A model generated the notes under the pieces. The model was not told where the DNA came from. It saw only the letters and a program-made list of their open reading frames with translations, and searched no databases. 64,000 nucleotides of DNA from Lacinutrix sp. Bg11-31 (GTDB lineage Bacteria > Bacteroidota > Bacteroidia > Flavobacteriales > Flavobacteriaceae), in NCBI RefSeq assembly GCF_002831665.1, contig NZ_CP025118.1, forward strand, positions 2,418,001-2,482,000, read 5' to 3'. A program made the translations under genes and the position numbers. Below are positions 1 through 9,289 of the stretch, in pieces. Each line of letters starts with the position of its first letter. The stretch's first letter is position 1.

Positions 1-3
1 ATT

Positions 4-11
4 TATATTTG
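4..11 (+). promoter_or_regulatory. Bacteroidota -7 promoter element
   Basis: The sequence TATATTTG matches the Bacteroidota sigma-70 (sigma-ABfr) -7 consensus TAnnTTTG. It lies 24 nt before the ATG at 36. The -33 region would lie outside the window. Confidence 0.6.
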
Positions 12-35
12 TAGCATAAATATAAATATTCAATT

Positions 36-1874
36 ATGAAAAAAATTTACTTTTTATTATTATCGATTTTACTAAGTTCAGCATCTTTTGCTCAAATTTT
101 GGCAGAAGATTTTGATTATGGAACAACTGCCGGAGATTTAACTACTATGAGTGGTGGTGCTTGGGTTCTGCATTCTGGATCTGCAGATCCAGTTGCTTAT
201 GTTGCAGCGCCAACAAGTTTAACAATGACTGGTTATCCCTCTTCAGGAATTGGTGGACATGCTACTTTTTCAGGAGCTTCACAAGATATAAACAGAGCTT
301 TCCCAGAAATCTCAACTGGAACCGTATACGCAAGTGCATTAATAAATTTAAGTGCAGTTGGTAGTGGAAACTATTTCATCCACTTTAACTCTGGTGGATT
401 TAGAGCAAGAGTTGGAGCAAAAGATGATGGTAATGGAGACATTCTTTTTGGAATAGGAACAAGTAGTTCTACATTAACCTACGGCACTACACCTTACTCC
501 TTAAACACAACATACTTATTAGTTTTCTCTTACGAGATTGCTACTGGAGTTTCTAATTTACACGTATTATCTGCTGCTGCAGTAACTGAGCCAGCAGCTC
601 CAGAAGCTACAAACACAGGAAACACAGGAACCGCTATTAACGCAATTGCATTTCGTCAATCAAGTAATATTCCTAGCGTAGCTATAGATGGTGTTCGTGT
701 TGCCGAGAACTGGAATGACATCATGAATAACTCTACAACGCCTTCTCTTAGTATTACCGCGCCAGTAAATGGAACTGAGTATGCACCTGGAACTACATCT
801 GTAGATGTAACTACAACTGTGCAAAACTTTATGGTAGCTAACGGAACAGGTGATGGACACATACACCAAATATTAACAACACCAGGTGGTACTTTTGACG
901 AGTTTAAATATGACACAGCAGACCAAGCTATAATGGTTGCAGATGGTGAGTCTTACACTATTTTTATGGAATTAGTAGATAATAGTAATACACCTATTAC
1001 TCCTGCAGTTAATGTTACTGTAAATTTCTCTGTAGGTTCTTTAACAACTGTTGCAGATATTGCTGCATTAAGAGCAGATGTTGATTTAAACGGAACTGGA
1101 GGAACATACTTATTACAAAGTGTACCTGTAGTAACTTACACAAGAACAAGTAGAAACCAAAAGTACATTCAAGATGCCTCTGCAGGTGTTTTAATTGACG
1201 ATGTTCCTGGTAATATTGCAACTACATTTGCTGAAGCAGATGGAATGAGCGGTCTTACAGGTGGAGTATCTATATTTAATGGTGTTTTACAATTTAATCC
1301 TTCTGCAGATGCTACTTTAGTAGCTAGTACAGCAGTTACTCCAGAAGTAGTTACTATTGCAACTTTATTAACAGACTATGCAGATTACCAATCTGAATTA
1401 GTAAAAATAGTAGGTGCTACATTTACAGAAACAGGAAGTTTTGTTAACGCTACAGATTACACAATTAACGATGGTGCTTCTATGGTATTTAGAACTAACT
1501 TTAGTGAAGCAGATTACATTGGGCAAGCAATACCAACAGCATCTGGAGACATCGTTGTTTTAGTTGGTGAATTTAGTGGTGCGCCACAAGTTACAGCACG
1601 TACGCTTACAGATTTAACGTTAAGTACAACTTCTTTTGAAGCTAAAGCAAACTTCGCAGTATACCCAAACCCTACAAATACAGGTTTTGTAAACATTACT
1701 ACAACGGCTAACGAAGCTATTAAGGTAACTGTTTTTAATATTTTAGGAAAAACAGTATTATCACAAACAGTAAACAACACTGTTTTAAATGTTTCTAGTT
1801 TAAACGCTGGTGTATATATTTTAAAACTAAACCAAAATGGAGCTACAACTACTAAGAAATTAGTAATTAAATAA
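36..1874 (+). CDS. T9SS-exported surface/secreted protein
   Basis: A 612-residue exported protein of unknown function. Residues 1-20 form a Sec signal peptide ending in SFAQ. Residues 21-230 form a beta-rich segment also found in the next gene (shared IAFRQS and DGVRV motifs). Residues about 235-330 are a beta-sandwich stretch, and 340-530 resemble the OB-fold-like DUF5689 region often seen in flavobacterial secreted proteins. The last 75 residues start at FAVYPNPTN and end in TKKLVIK, which is a type A T9SS sorting domain: it directs the protein across the outer membrane and is cleaved there. No catalytic motif is visible. The start codon is supported by the signal peptide and by a TAnnTTTG element 24 nt upstream. 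The function (adhesin, binding protein or enzyme) cannot be told. Confidence 0.85.
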   Translation: MKKIYFLLLSILLSSASFAQILAEDFDYGTTAGDLTTMSGGAWVLHSGSADPVAYVAAPTSLTMTGYPSSGIGGHATFSGASQDINRAFPEISTGTVYASALINLSAVGSGNYFIHFNSGGFRARVGAKDDGNGDILFGIGTSSSTLTYGTTPYSLNTTYLLVFSYEIATGVSNLHVLSAAAVTEPAAPEATNTGNTGTAINAIAFRQSSNIPSVAIDGVRVAENWNDIMNNSTTPSLSITAPVNGTEYAPGTTSVDVTTTVQNFMVANGTGDGHIHQILTTPGGTFDEFKYDTADQAIMVADGESYTIFMELVDNSNTPITPAVNVTVNFSVGSLTTVADIAALRADVDLNGTGGTYLLQSVPVVTYTRTSRNQKYIQDASAGVLIDDVPGNIATTFAEADGMSGLTGGVSIFNGVLQFNPSADATLVASTAVTPEVVTIATLLTDYADYQSELVKIVGATFTETGSFVNATDYTINDGASMVFRTNFSEADYIGQAIPTASGDIVVLVGEFSGAPQVTARTLTDLTLSTTSFEAKANFAVYPNPTNTGFVNITTTANEAIKVTVFNILGKTVLSQTVNNTVLNVSSLNAGVYILKLNQNGATTTKKLVIK

Positions 1875-1895
1875 CTCCAATATTAAGTAATTGTT

Positions 1896-1929
1896 AAAAG
1901 GCTGATAATTTTTTTATCAGCCTTTTTTT
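1896..1929 (+). terminator. Rho-independent terminator
   Basis: AAAAGGCTGATAA and TTATCAGCCTTTT form a perfect stem followed by a T-run just after the stop codon of the first T9SS gene. Confidence 0.85.
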
Positions 1930-1934
1930 ATACA

Positions 1935-1942
1935 TATATTTG
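1935..1942 (+). promoter_or_regulatory. -7 promoter element of second T9SS gene
   Basis: TATATTTG fits TAnnTTTG and lies 29 nt upstream of the ATG at 1972, directly after the preceding terminator. The second paralogue therefore has its own promoter. Confidence 0.65.
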
Positions 1943-1971
1943 TGGGACACAACTAAAAAAAAACAATTACT

Positions 1972-2883
1972 ATGAAAAAAATTTACTTTTTATTATTTAC
2001 TATTATTTGCTCTTTTACTTACGGGCAAACAATTTTAACAGATGCTTTTAGCTATTCAGATGGCAATCTTGTACCTAATGGTGGTTGGGCATCACATAGC
2101 GGAGCAGGATCTAACCCTATAAATATTTCTTCTGGTAAATTAGTAATGTCTCATGGAAGTGGAGGTAGAGAAGATGTTAATAAAACTTTTACAGCAGTAA
2201 ATTCTGGTAGCATTTTTTTTGCTTTCGATCTTTCCGTAACAGATACAGCTCCTATTTCGGGTACTGATAGTGAATATTTTGCGCATTTTAATACAGGTAC
2301 TTTTGCTGCTAGAACAGATATTGTTCCTCCTACTGGGTCTGGTGATTTTTCAGTTGGTATATCAGCATTTTCCTCTACCGCAACCTCTACTTGGCCTTCA
2401 GATTTAACTTTTAACACTACTTACAAAATAGTTATAGAATATAATTTCGCTACTTCAGCTGTTCTATTATGGGTTGATCCTGTAAACGTATCTAGCACAT
2501 CAATCTCAGGAGGATCTGGCATTGCCACATCTATAGATGCTATTGCTTTTAGACAGTCAAATTCTAGTAGTGATGAAACTATAACTATAGATAATGTTAG
2601 AGTATCAACAGTATTTGACGACGCCACTTTATCTAACCAAAATAATTTAGAAGTTACTAATTTTAAAATTTACCCAAATCCTGTATCTAATGGTTTTGTA
2701 AACATAAAAACAAGTAACAATGCTACAACAACTGTTTCTGTTTACAATGTTTTAGGAAAACAAGTTATTAATACTGTTTTAAAGTCTGACCGTTTAAATG
2801 TTTCTAATTTAAATGCTGGTGTTTACATTTTAAAATTAAGCCAGAATGGAGCTACAACTACTAAAAAATTAGTGATTAAGTAA
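1972..2883 (+). CDS. T9SS-exported protein, short paralogue of the preceding gene
   Basis: A 303-residue secreted protein. It has the same signal peptide start as the upstream gene (the first 25 nt of both genes are identical), one beta-sandwich-like region (about 20-215) with the IDAIAFRQS and IDNVRV motifs, and a type A T9SS sorting domain (from FKIYPNPVS to TKKLVIK). It lacks the middle and OB-fold-like parts of the 612-residue neighbour, so it looks like a minimal paralogue made by tandem duplication followed by domain gain or loss. The shared beta region may be a LamG/concanavalin-like fold, which is inferred only from pattern. Function unknown. Confidence 0.85.
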   Translation: MKKIYFLLFTIICSFTYGQTILTDAFSYSDGNLVPNGGWASHSGAGSNPINISSGKLVMSHGSGGREDVNKTFTAVNSGSIFFAFDLSVTDTAPISGTDSEYFAHFNTGTFAARTDIVPPTGSGDFSVGISAFSSTATSTWPSDLTFNTTYKIVIEYNFATSAVLLWVDPVNVSSTSISGGSGIATSIDAIAFRQSNSSSDETITIDNVRVSTVFDDATLSNQNNLEVTNFKIYPNPVSNGFVNIKTSNNATTTVSVYNVLGKQVINTVLKSDRLNVSNLNAGVYILKLSQNGATTTKKLVIK

Positions 2884-2902
2884 TTACATTTTTTATACTT
2901 TT

Positions 2903-2935
2903 AAAAAGAGCGTTGCCATTGGTAACGCTCTTTTT
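2903..2935 (+). terminator. Rho-independent terminator
   Basis: AAAAAGAGCGTT and AACGCTCTTTTT pair around a short loop with a T-run. It closes the second T9SS gene and is near-symmetric, so it could act in both directions. Confidence 0.85.
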
Positions 2936-3027
2936 ATTTAAGTGAAATTCTATTTTTTATAAAAAACAGCAAATAGAACTTATCTCGTTTTAACAACGAG
3001 ATCTTTAAAATCACCACCTTAATTTAC

Positions 3028-3035
3028 TACTTTTG
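3028..3035 (+). promoter_or_regulatory. -7 promoter element of LuxE-like gene
   Basis: TACTTTTG matches TAnnTTTG and lies 30 nt upstream of the ATG at 3066. Confidence 0.6.
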
Positions 3036-3065
3036 TGCTATAGTAAACTACTATAGCATTTAATA

Positions 3066-4046
3066 ATGATAGACCCAAAGCAAATTTTCAACATTAAAAC
3101 CGAAGCCGGGTTTAACACTATGGCTTTACAAGTTTTTAAGTTTCAGTTTGAAAACAATCCTGTCTATCGTTCCTTTTGCGATTTACTCTACAAAAACCCA
3201 AGCGATATAAAAACAGTAGAAGCCATACCGTTTTTACCTATTCAGTTTTTTAAGTCGCATCACATATTAAGTTCTAAAAACAACATAGCAAAAACATTCG
3301 CTAGTAGTGGCACTACAGGTAGCGTAACTAGCAAGCATTATATTACAGATGTTTCTATCTACGAAGACAGCTTTAACTATGGTTTTAATGCGTTTTACGG
3401 CGACATTAAGGATTATGTTGTATTGGCATTGTTACCTAGTTATCTAGAGCGCGAAGGCTCGTCTCTTATCTATATGGTAGATAGTTTGATTAAAGACTCT
3501 AACCACCCAGAAAGTGGGTTTTACTTGGATAATCTTTCCGCTTTAAGCGAAACCTTAAAACGTTTGGATAGCGAAGGTAAAAAGGTGTTGCTTATTGGTG
3601 TATCATTCGCATTGCTAGATTTAGTAGAAACCTATGCTTTTAACCTCAACAATACCATTATAATGGAAACTGGAGGCATGAAAGGTAGACGTAAAGAATT
3701 AGTTAGAGAAGAACTGCACAGTATTTTAAAATCTGGTTTTGGCGTAAACGCGATACATAGCGAATATGGCATGACCGAGCTTTTAAGTCAAGGCTATTCT
3801 AAAGGTAATGGTGTTTTTAACTACCCAAATTGGATGCGTATTATAACACGTGATACGGAAGATGCTTTAACAATACAAAACAGTGGTAAAACTGGTGGTA
3901 TTAATGTTATCGATCTTGCAAACATTAACTCTTGCTCTTTTATTGCAACACAAGATTTAGGTCGAGTAAATAACGATGGCTCTTTTGAGGTTATTGGACG
4001 TTTTGATACTAGCGATATTAGAGGCTGCAACCTTATGGTTTTATAA
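3066..4046 (+). CDS. LuxE-family acyl-protein synthetase / acyltransferase-like protein
   Basis: A 326-residue member of the acyl-protein synthetase (LuxE) branch of the adenylate-forming superfamily. The phosphate-binding motif SSGTTGS is at about residues 80-86 and a late YGMTELLSQ motif at about 235-245, the usual pair in ANL enzymes. Family members activate a carboxylate with ATP and pass it to a thiol or partner protein. Bacteroidota genomes carry this stand-alone version without luxCDAB, often near cell-surface polysaccharide or lipid genes. No lux gene lies in the window, so bioluminescence is not implied. The substrate is unknown. It is a single-gene unit with its own promoter, followed by about 145 nt before the YHS gene. 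Confidence 0.8.
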   Translation: MIDPKQIFNIKTEAGFNTMALQVFKFQFENNPVYRSFCDLLYKNPSDIKTVEAIPFLPIQFFKSHHILSSKNNIAKTFASSGTTGSVTSKHYITDVSIYEDSFNYGFNAFYGDIKDYVVLALLPSYLEREGSSLIYMVDSLIKDSNHPESGFYLDNLSALSETLKRLDSEGKKVLLIGVSFALLDLVETYAFNLNNTIIMETGGMKGRRKELVREELHSILKSGFGVNAIHSEYGMTELLSQGYSKGNGVFNYPNWMRIITRDTEDALTIQNSGKTGGINVIDLANINSCSFIATQDLGRVNNDGSFEVIGRFDTSDIRGCNLMVL

Positions 4047-4192
4047 AAATTGCTAAAAACAAAACCGCCTTTGTAAATTCTTCGTATATATTCCGACAAA
4101 CGTGATATGAAACGAGCTGCAAAAACTTTATCGCTAAAAAAAACAGTAATAGCGAACAGCATGTGACCATAAAAAACCATAATAAAAATCGC

Positions 4193-4636
4193 ATGAAATA
4201 TATACTATACTTTTTTTTCTTCGGAATAATAACAAGCCAAGCGCAAACAGATTACAATACCAAAAAAGGTTTTGTAGCCGAAGGTTACGATGTGGTTTCT
4301 TATTTCGAAAATAAAGCTATAGAAGGACATAAAGATTTTACCACCACTTACGATGGTGCTAAATATAAATTTACATCTCAAGCACATTTAGATACGTTTA
4401 CAGCAAACCCTAATAAATACGTGCCACAATATGGTGGCTACTGCGCTTATGCAGTTGCAGAGTACAATAAGAAGGTTTCTATAGATCCAGAAACTTTTGA
4501 GATTAGAGATAACAAGCTTTATTTATTCTATAATTCTTGGGGAAATAACACTTTAAAGTCGTGGTTAGGAAAAGATGTGAAAGGTTTAATAAAAAAAGCC
4601 GACCAAAGTTGGAAGACTATTGGTAAAAAACATTGA
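4193..4636 (+). CDS. Exported YHS-domain protein
   Basis: A 147-residue protein with a hydrophobic signal peptide (MKYILYFFFFGIITSQAQ) followed by a YHS domain (motifs GYDVVSYF, FTSQAHLDTF and QYGGYCAYAVA). YHS domains are small, proposed metal-binding modules found in copper/heavy-metal ATPases and in many exported proteobacterial and flavobacterial proteins. The ATG at 4193 is preferred to an upstream in-frame GTG at 4163, because the signal peptide begins at 4193. Its role is unknown. Periplasmic metal handling is a guess from the family. Confidence 0.85.
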   Translation: MKYILYFFFFGIITSQAQTDYNTKKGFVAEGYDVVSYFENKAIEGHKDFTTTYDGAKYKFTSQAHLDTFTANPNKYVPQYGGYCAYAVAEYNKKVSIDPETFEIRDNKLYLFYNSWGNNTLKSWLGKDVKGLIKKADQSWKTIGKKH

Positions 4637-4702
4637 TTTATTGATTGTTTAATAGTTATGAGAAAGAAAAATTAGTTTTTAGTTGGTTAACTAATTTTTA
4701 TA

Positions 4703-4737
4703 AGTCCGATTGCAGCTTTGCATTCGGGCTTTTTTTG
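4703..4737 (+). terminator. Probable rho-independent terminator
   Basis: AGTCCGATTGCA and TGCATTCGGGCT pair imperfectly (one mismatch plus a G:T pair) and are followed by seven T. It ends the YHS gene transcript. Confidence 0.7.
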
Positions 4738-4884
4738 TGTTTAATATTTTAATTTTTAAAGCCTTAAAAGTGGATTGAAATTATTTAGGAGGACTAGTTT
4801 TAAATTTGGTTTGTAACTTTTTAAGTAGATAGGCCTAATTTAACTCCTCTTTCTTTATATTTTTTAAGGAAAAGATAAATTTAT

Positions 4885-4908
4885 TCTCCTCTTTTAAAAA
4901 AGAGGAGA
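4885..4908. repeat. Perfect 11-bp inverted repeat
   Basis: TCTCCTCTTTT and AAAAGAGGAGA are separated by AA. There is no T-run beyond the A/T inside the stem. It could be a remnant repeat or an RNA hairpin; its function is unknown. Confidence 0.5.
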
Positions 4909-4993
4909 GCTGATTAATTAAACTAATTAATTCTATTTCTAAATTTTGAAACTTGCGCTGAAAATAGACAAACATATTAGACTGGTTTAAAAT

Positions 4994-5027
4994 AAAAAAA
5001 CCTCACAGGTTTAAAAAACTTGTGAGG
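4994..5027 (-). terminator. tyrS terminator
   Basis: On the minus strand CCTCACAAGT pairs with ACCTGTGAGG (one G:T pair) and runs into seven T. It lies 25 nt after the tyrS stop codon. Confidence 0.8.
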
Positions 5028-5052
5028 CCTGTAGGCTTAAAAGTATTAGGTT

Positions 5053-6363
5053 TTAAACCACTTTTAAAATATAAGTATTCTTCTTCCCTTTGTTTAATAC
5101 TACGTACTTATCGTGTATTAAATCTTGAGCAGTAATTTTATAATCTTCTTTTACTTTGTCTTTATTTACAGACACAGCGTTTTCTTTAAGCGCTCTTCGT
5201 GCTTCGCTATTACTCTTTAAAAAGTTAGTTTTATCTGCTAAAGCAGCAATCATATCTAGTCCTTCTTCTAAATCTGCTTTAGTAACTTCGGCTTGAGATA
5301 CACCTTCAAAAACATCTAAAAACAAGTTTTCGTCTAGTGTGCGTATGTCTTCATTAAAGGTTTTACTAAATAAAATTCCAGAGGCTTTTTCAGCATTTAA
5401 AAAATCGTCTTCAGAATGTACAAACGTAGTAACTTCTTTAGCTAAACGCTTTTGTAATAAACGTAAATGTGGCGTTTCCCTATGTTCTGCAATTAAAGTT
5501 TCTATTGTTGCTTTATCTAAAAATGTGAATATTTTAATATACTTAGCAGCATCATCATCTGATGTATTCAACCAAAATTGGTAGAACTTGTAAACCGATG
5601 TTTTATCTGTATCTAACCAAATATTGCCACCTTCACTCTTACCAAATTTAGAACCGTCTGCTTTTGTAATTAATGGACACGTCATGGCATACGCTTTTGC
5701 CTGATCATCACCATCGTGCATTCGTCTTACTAATTCTGTTCCTGTAGTTATATTTCCCCATTGGTCGCTTCCTCCCATTTGAAGTTTACAACCCATTGTT
5801 TTATATAAATGATGAAAATCGTAACCTTGAATTAATTGGTATGTGAATTCTGTAAAACTCATTCCAACGTTGCCTTCTTCTCCAGATAAACGTTTTTTAA
5901 CCGAGTCTTTAGCCATCATGTAATTTACTGTAATACGCTTACCAACGTCTCGAGCAAAATCGATAAAGCTAAAATCTTTCATCCAATCGTAGTTATTTAC
6001 TAAAACTGGAGCATTTTTATTAGAAGAGTTAAAATCTAAAAATCGAGATAAAACGCTTTTAATTCCGGCTACATTATGTGCCAAAGCTACTTCGTCTAAT
6101 AAATTACGTTCATCGCTTTTCCCAGAAGGATCACCTATCATTCCTGTAGCACCACCAACCAAAGCAACAGGTTTGTGTCCTGCTTTTTCTAGATGTACTA
6201 ATAAAATAATTGGCACTAAACTACCAATATGAAGCGAATCGCTAGTAGGATCGAAGCCAATATAAGCCGTTGTCATCTCCTTATTTAACTGCTCTTCTGT
6301 TCCTGGCATGATGTCGTGTAACATACCTCTCCAACGTAATTCTTCTACAAATGTATTAGCCAT
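5053..6363 (-). CDS. tyrS: Tyrosyl-tRNA synthetase
   Basis: A 436-residue class I aminoacyl-tRNA synthetase that charges tRNA-Tyr with tyrosine in the cytoplasm. The HIGH-equivalent is in [12 protein letters not shown] (residues 37-48), the KMSKS-equivalent is KFGKS at about 240, and tyrosine-pocket motifs include [12 protein letters not shown] and GGSDQWGNI. The C-terminus carries an S4-like RNA-binding domain ([13 protein letters not shown]...). Length is normal for bacterial TyrRS. It is a single-gene transcript with its own promoter (TATATTTG on the minus strand, 6392-6399) and terminator. Confidence 0.98.
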   Translation of the reverse strand: MANTFVEELRWRGMLHDIMPGTEEQLNKEMTTAYIGFDPTSDSLHIGSLVPIILLVHLEKAGHKPVALVGGATGMIGDPSGKSDERNLLDEVALAHNVAGIKSVLSRFLDFNSSNKNAPVLVNNYDWMKDFSFIDFARDVGKRITVNYMMAKDSVKKRLSGEEGNVGMSFTEFTYQLIQGYDFHHLYKTMGCKLQMGGSDQWGNITTGTELVRRMHDGDDQAKAYAMTCPLITKADGSKFGKSEGGNIWLDTDKTSVYKFYQFWLNTSDDDAAKYIKIFTFLDKATIETLIAEHRETPHLRLLQKRLAKEVTTFVHSEDDFLNAEKASGILFSKTFNEDIRTLDENLFLDVFEGVSQAEVTKADLEEGLDMIAALADKTNFLKSNSEARRALKENAVSVNKDKVKEDYKITAQDLIHDKYVVLNKGKKNTYILKVV

Positions 6364-6391
6364 TTTATGCTTGATTTTGTGTATTGAATAG

Positions 6392-6399
6392 CAAATATA
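6392..6399 (-). promoter_or_regulatory. -7 promoter element of tyrS
   Basis: On the minus strand the sequence reads TATATTTG, a match to TAnnTTTG, 28 nt upstream of the tyrS start. Confidence 0.65.
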
Positions 6400-6451
6400 A
6401 AAATAGCTATATAATTAACTTACAATATTGAATATTTATTACCTTCGAATT

Positions 6452-7459
6452 ATGATTTTAGTTACAGGAGGAACCGGATTTGTAGGTGCGCATTTGCTTT
6501 TTAAATTATTAGAGGAAAAGCAAGCCGTTCGTGCTATTTATAGAAATGAAAAAAAATTTGATACCGTAAAACGTATTTTCTCCTATTATACCAATGATGC
6601 TGAAACACTTTTTAATACTATAGATTGGGTTGAAGCAGATTTAAATGATATTCCAGCTTTAACTGAAGCTTTTAAAGACATTACACACGTTTACCATTGT
6701 GCTGCATTCGTATCTTTCGAGCCCGATAAATTCGATTTGTTATTGAAAACAAATGTAGAAGGCACTGCAAACATTGTTAACCTCTCTATTGCTTTTAATG
6801 TTATTAAATTGTGTTACATAAGTTCTATTGCTGCCATTGGCGAACCAAAACCTGGCGTTGCAACTACAGAAGATACAGAATGGAATCCTGAAGCGGATAA
6901 TAGTGTATATGCTATTACTAAATATGGTGCAGAACTAGAAGTTTGGCGAAGTACTCAAGAAGGTTTAGATGCTGTAATTGTTAATCCTGGTGTTATTATT
7001 GGTCCTGGTATTTGGAATTATGGAAGTGGCTCTATTATTAAAACTGTAGCTAATGGTTTAAAGTATTACACTAAGGGCAGTGTAGGTTGTGTAGCTGTAA
7101 GCGATGTTGTAAACACACTATTCTTACTCATGCAAAGCGATGTTAAAAATGAGCGTTTTATTATAGTATCCAATAATTGGAGTTATAAAAAACTATTGAC
7201 AATTTGTGCAGACGCTTTAGCTGTAAAACCACCTAAAAAAGAGGCCGAAAGTTGGTTATTGCAAATAGGCTGGAGACTGGATTGGTTAAAACATAAAGTT
7301 ACAGGAAAAAGAAGAGTTTTAACAAGACAACTTGCAGACTCTTTAGTATCGGAATCTCTATTTAATGGTGATAAAATTAAAGCGCATGTAGATTTTGAAT
7401 ACTCTAATTTAGAAACAGAAATAAAAGAAGTTTGTAAACTTTATTTAAAAGAAAACTAA
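6452..7459 (+). CDS. NAD(P)-dependent epimerase/dehydratase (extended SDR)
   Basis: A 335-residue extended short-chain dehydrogenase/reductase. The Rossmann motif GGTGFVGAHL lies at the N-terminus (about residues 7-16), and the active-site pair is the serine in ISSIAAIGEP plus YAITK (YxxxK). The start at the ATG 6452 puts the Rossmann strand (MILVTGGTG) at the very N-terminus; an in-frame TTG 24 nt upstream only adds non-family residues. A -7-like element (TACCTTCG, 6440-6447) ends 4 nt before this ATG, so the mRNA may be leaderless. The substrate, possibly a nucleotide sugar or dihydroflavonol-like alcohol, cannot be assigned. It is convergent with the DUF4296 gene. Confidence 0.88.
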   Translation: MILVTGGTGFVGAHLLFKLLEEKQAVRAIYRNEKKFDTVKRIFSYYTNDAETLFNTIDWVEADLNDIPALTEAFKDITHVYHCAAFVSFEPDKFDLLLKTNVEGTANIVNLSIAFNVIKLCYISSIAAIGEPKPGVATTEDTEWNPEADNSVYAITKYGAELEVWRSTQEGLDAVIVNPGVIIGPGIWNYGSGSIIKTVANGLKYYTKGSVGCVAVSDVVNTLFLLMQSDVKNERFIIVSNNWSYKKLLTICADALAVKPPKKEAESWLLQIGWRLDWLKHKVTGKRRVLTRQLADSLVSESLFNGDKIKAHVDFEYSNLETEIKEVCKLYLKEN

Positions 7460-7484
7460 TTCTTAGTTAAAGCAATTGGATTAA

Positions 7485-7931
7485 TTACTTTTTTTTAGAT
7501 TTAGGATTAGTATTTATACCCTTGTCTATATTTACATTAGCTTTTTTAATAGAATCTTTAATCTTTTTTTCTTCTTTCTCTTTTGTATCGATAGCCTTGT
7601 ATTTATCTCTAATAACAGTTAAACTATCTTTTACTCGTTTGTAAATTACATCGTACTTTTTAATATCGAAAGCATAATAGGCGTTACTTTCTGCAAAAGT
7701 TAAACTGTCTATACTATTTTTTTTGTAGATGTATTCGTCTGGAACAATACCATTTTTCTCTAGCCTACTTTTATTAACACCTTTAGCCGATGACATAATA
7801 GCCATATCAACCAATACATTAACCATATTGTCTTCAGAAATAAGATTATTTGGTTTATTTGGTTTTACAACATTATAACAAGAGCTTAATGTTAAAAACA
7901 ATAATAAAAATGAAAGGTGTTTTAGCTTCAT
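7485..7931 (-). CDS. DUF4296 lipoprotein
   Basis: A 148-residue small lipoprotein. Its signal peptide ends in the lipobox LSSC (Cys18), followed by a helical DUF4296 domain (SEDNMVNVLVDMAIMSSAKG...) and a Lys-rich tail. DUF4296 proteins are restricted to Bacteroidota and usually sit next to dihydroorotase, as here (8 nt after pyrC). It is the last gene of the mannosyltransferase-pyrC-DUF4296 operon. Function unknown. Confidence 0.85.
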   Translation of the reverse strand: MKLKHLSFLLLFLTLSSCYNVVKPNKPNNLISEDNMVNVLVDMAIMSSAKGVNKSRLEKNGIVPDEYIYKKNSIDSLTFAESNAYYAFDIKKYDVIYKRVKDSLTVIRDKYKAIDTKEKEEKKIKDSIKKANVNIDKGINTNPKSKKK

Positions 7932-7938
7932 GAAAATA

Positions 7939-9285
7939 TTATCTATCGAATGTTAATTGTTTAGCGTATTTAGTATCGTAAAACTTGAAGTTTTTATAAG
8001 CCAATCCACCATTTACAAACGTGTGAGAAATACGAGATTTAAAAGTTGTGCCTTCAAAAGGAGACCAACCGCATTTGTATAAAATATTATCTTTTGTAAC
8101 TGTCCATGGATTGTTTAAATCTACAATAACCAAATCTGCATAGTAACCTTCTTTAACGTACCCACGTTTTTCTACGTTAAATAAAATAGCAGGATTATGT
8201 GCTGTTTTTTCCACAATTTTCTCAATAGAAATTTGTCCACGATGATGCATTTCTAACAAAGCAGGTAAAGCATGTTGTACTAATGGTCCTCCAGAAGGCG
8301 CTTTAGTATACACATTGTTTTTTTCTTCAAGAGTGTGTGGTGCGTGATCTGTTGCAATTACATCTATCCTATCGTCTAGCAATGCTTTTAGTAATTGCTC
8401 TCTATCTTTTTCGGTTTTAACTGCAGGATTCCATTTAATTAATGTTCCTTTTTCGTCGTAATCTTTATCGCTAAACCAAAGATGATGAATACAAACTTCG
8501 GCAGTGATTTTTTTATCTTTTAACGGAATTTTGTTACTAAACAATTCTGTTTCTTTTCCTGTCGACACATGAAACACATGTAATCTTGCTCCAGTTTTCT
8601 TTGCTAATTCAATAGCTTTTGAAGACGATAAATAACAAGCTTCTTCACTTCTAATTATTGGATGAAAGTTAACAGGGATATCATCACCATAACGTTCTTT
8701 ATACACTTCTGTATTTGCTCTAATTGTTGCTTCATCTTCACAATGAACAGAAATTAACAAATCTGTACTTTTAAATATTTTTTCTAAAACCTCAGGATTA
8801 TCAACCAACATGTTTCCTGTAGAAGAACCTAAAAATAATTTTAATCCAGCAACTTGTTTTGGATCGACTTTTAAAATCTCTTCAAGGTTATCGTTAGTTC
8901 CACCAAACATAAAAGAGTAATTAGCAAAAGAGGTTTCTTTTGCTATCGCAAACTTATCGTTAAGCTTTTCTATGGTTGTAGTCTGTGGATTGGTGTTTGG
9001 CATTTCGATAAACGATGTAATACCACCAGCAATTGCTGCACGAGACTCCGTTTCTATATTTGCTTTATGCGTTAAACCTGGTTCTCTAAAATGCACTTGA
9101 TCGTCTATCATTCCAGGAATAACGTACTTCCCTTCGGCATCAAATACATTTACATTTGAAGATTTTGCACTTATAGATGTATCAATTTTAGTAATAAATT
9201 CACCTTCAATTAATATGTCTCCATTAAAAATAGTGCCTTCATTTACAATCTTGGCATTTTTAATAAGTGTTATTTTATCGCTCAT
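7939..9285 (-). CDS. pyrC: Dihydroorotase
   Basis: A 448-residue amidohydrolase of the long (type I/III) dihydroorotase family, which interconverts N-carbamoyl-aspartate and dihydroorotate in pyrimidine synthesis. Motifs present are the HCED histidine, [15 protein letters not shown] (catalytic Asp) and the Lys in AGLKLFLGS, expected to be carboxylated. The metal motif that is normally DxHxH reads DDQVH (residues 61-65), so the first metal-binding His is Gln63. From memory this variant is common in flavobacterial dihydroorotases and so is probably functional, but the metal centre would differ. Its start is 4 nt after the mannosyltransferase stop codon. Confidence 0.9.
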   Translation of the reverse strand: MSDKITLIKNAKIVNEGTIFNGDILIEGEFITKIDTSISAKSSNVNVFDAEGKYVIPGMIDDQVHFREPGLTHKANIETESRAAIAGGITSFIEMPNTNPQTTTIEKLNDKFAIAKETSFANYSFMFGGTNDNLEEILKVDPKQVAGLKLFLGSSTGNMLVDNPEVLEKIFKSTDLLISVHCEDEATIRANTEVYKERYGDDIPVNFHPIIRSEEACYLSSSKAIELAKKTGARLHVFHVSTGKETELFSNKIPLKDKKITAEVCIHHLWFSDKDYDEKGTLIKWNPAVKTEKDREQLLKALLDDRIDVIATDHAPHTLEEKNNVYTKAPSGGPLVQHALPALLEMHHRGQISIEKIVEKTAHNPAILFNVEKRGYVKEGYYADLVIVDLNNPWTVTKDNILYKCGWSPFEGTTFKSRISHTFVNGGLAYKNFKFYDTKYAKQLTFDR

Positions 9286-9289
9286 TATT

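Larger units (their letters stand above)
4637..5052. other. 416-nt intergenic region with three hairpins
   Basis: This convergent gap between the YHS gene and tyrS contains the YHS terminator, a perfect inverted repeat at 4885-4908 (TCTCCTCTTTT-AA-AAAAGAGGAGA) with no obvious client, and the tyrS terminator. No coding potential or promoter was recognised in it. Confidence 0.6.

Noticed and set aside
1015..1221. Antisense reading frames inside the first T9SS gene
   Set aside because: Leu/Gln-rich shadows of a Thr/Ala/Val-rich beta protein; no start context.
3066..4046. LuxE similarity as a sign of bioluminescence
   Set aside because: No luxA, luxB, luxC or luxD is in the window, and Bacteroidota carry stand-alone members of this family.
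4163..4192. GTG start giving ten more residues to the YHS protein
   Set aside because: The signal peptide begins at the ATG at 4193, and the added residues (Asn/His/Lys-rich) do not fit before it.
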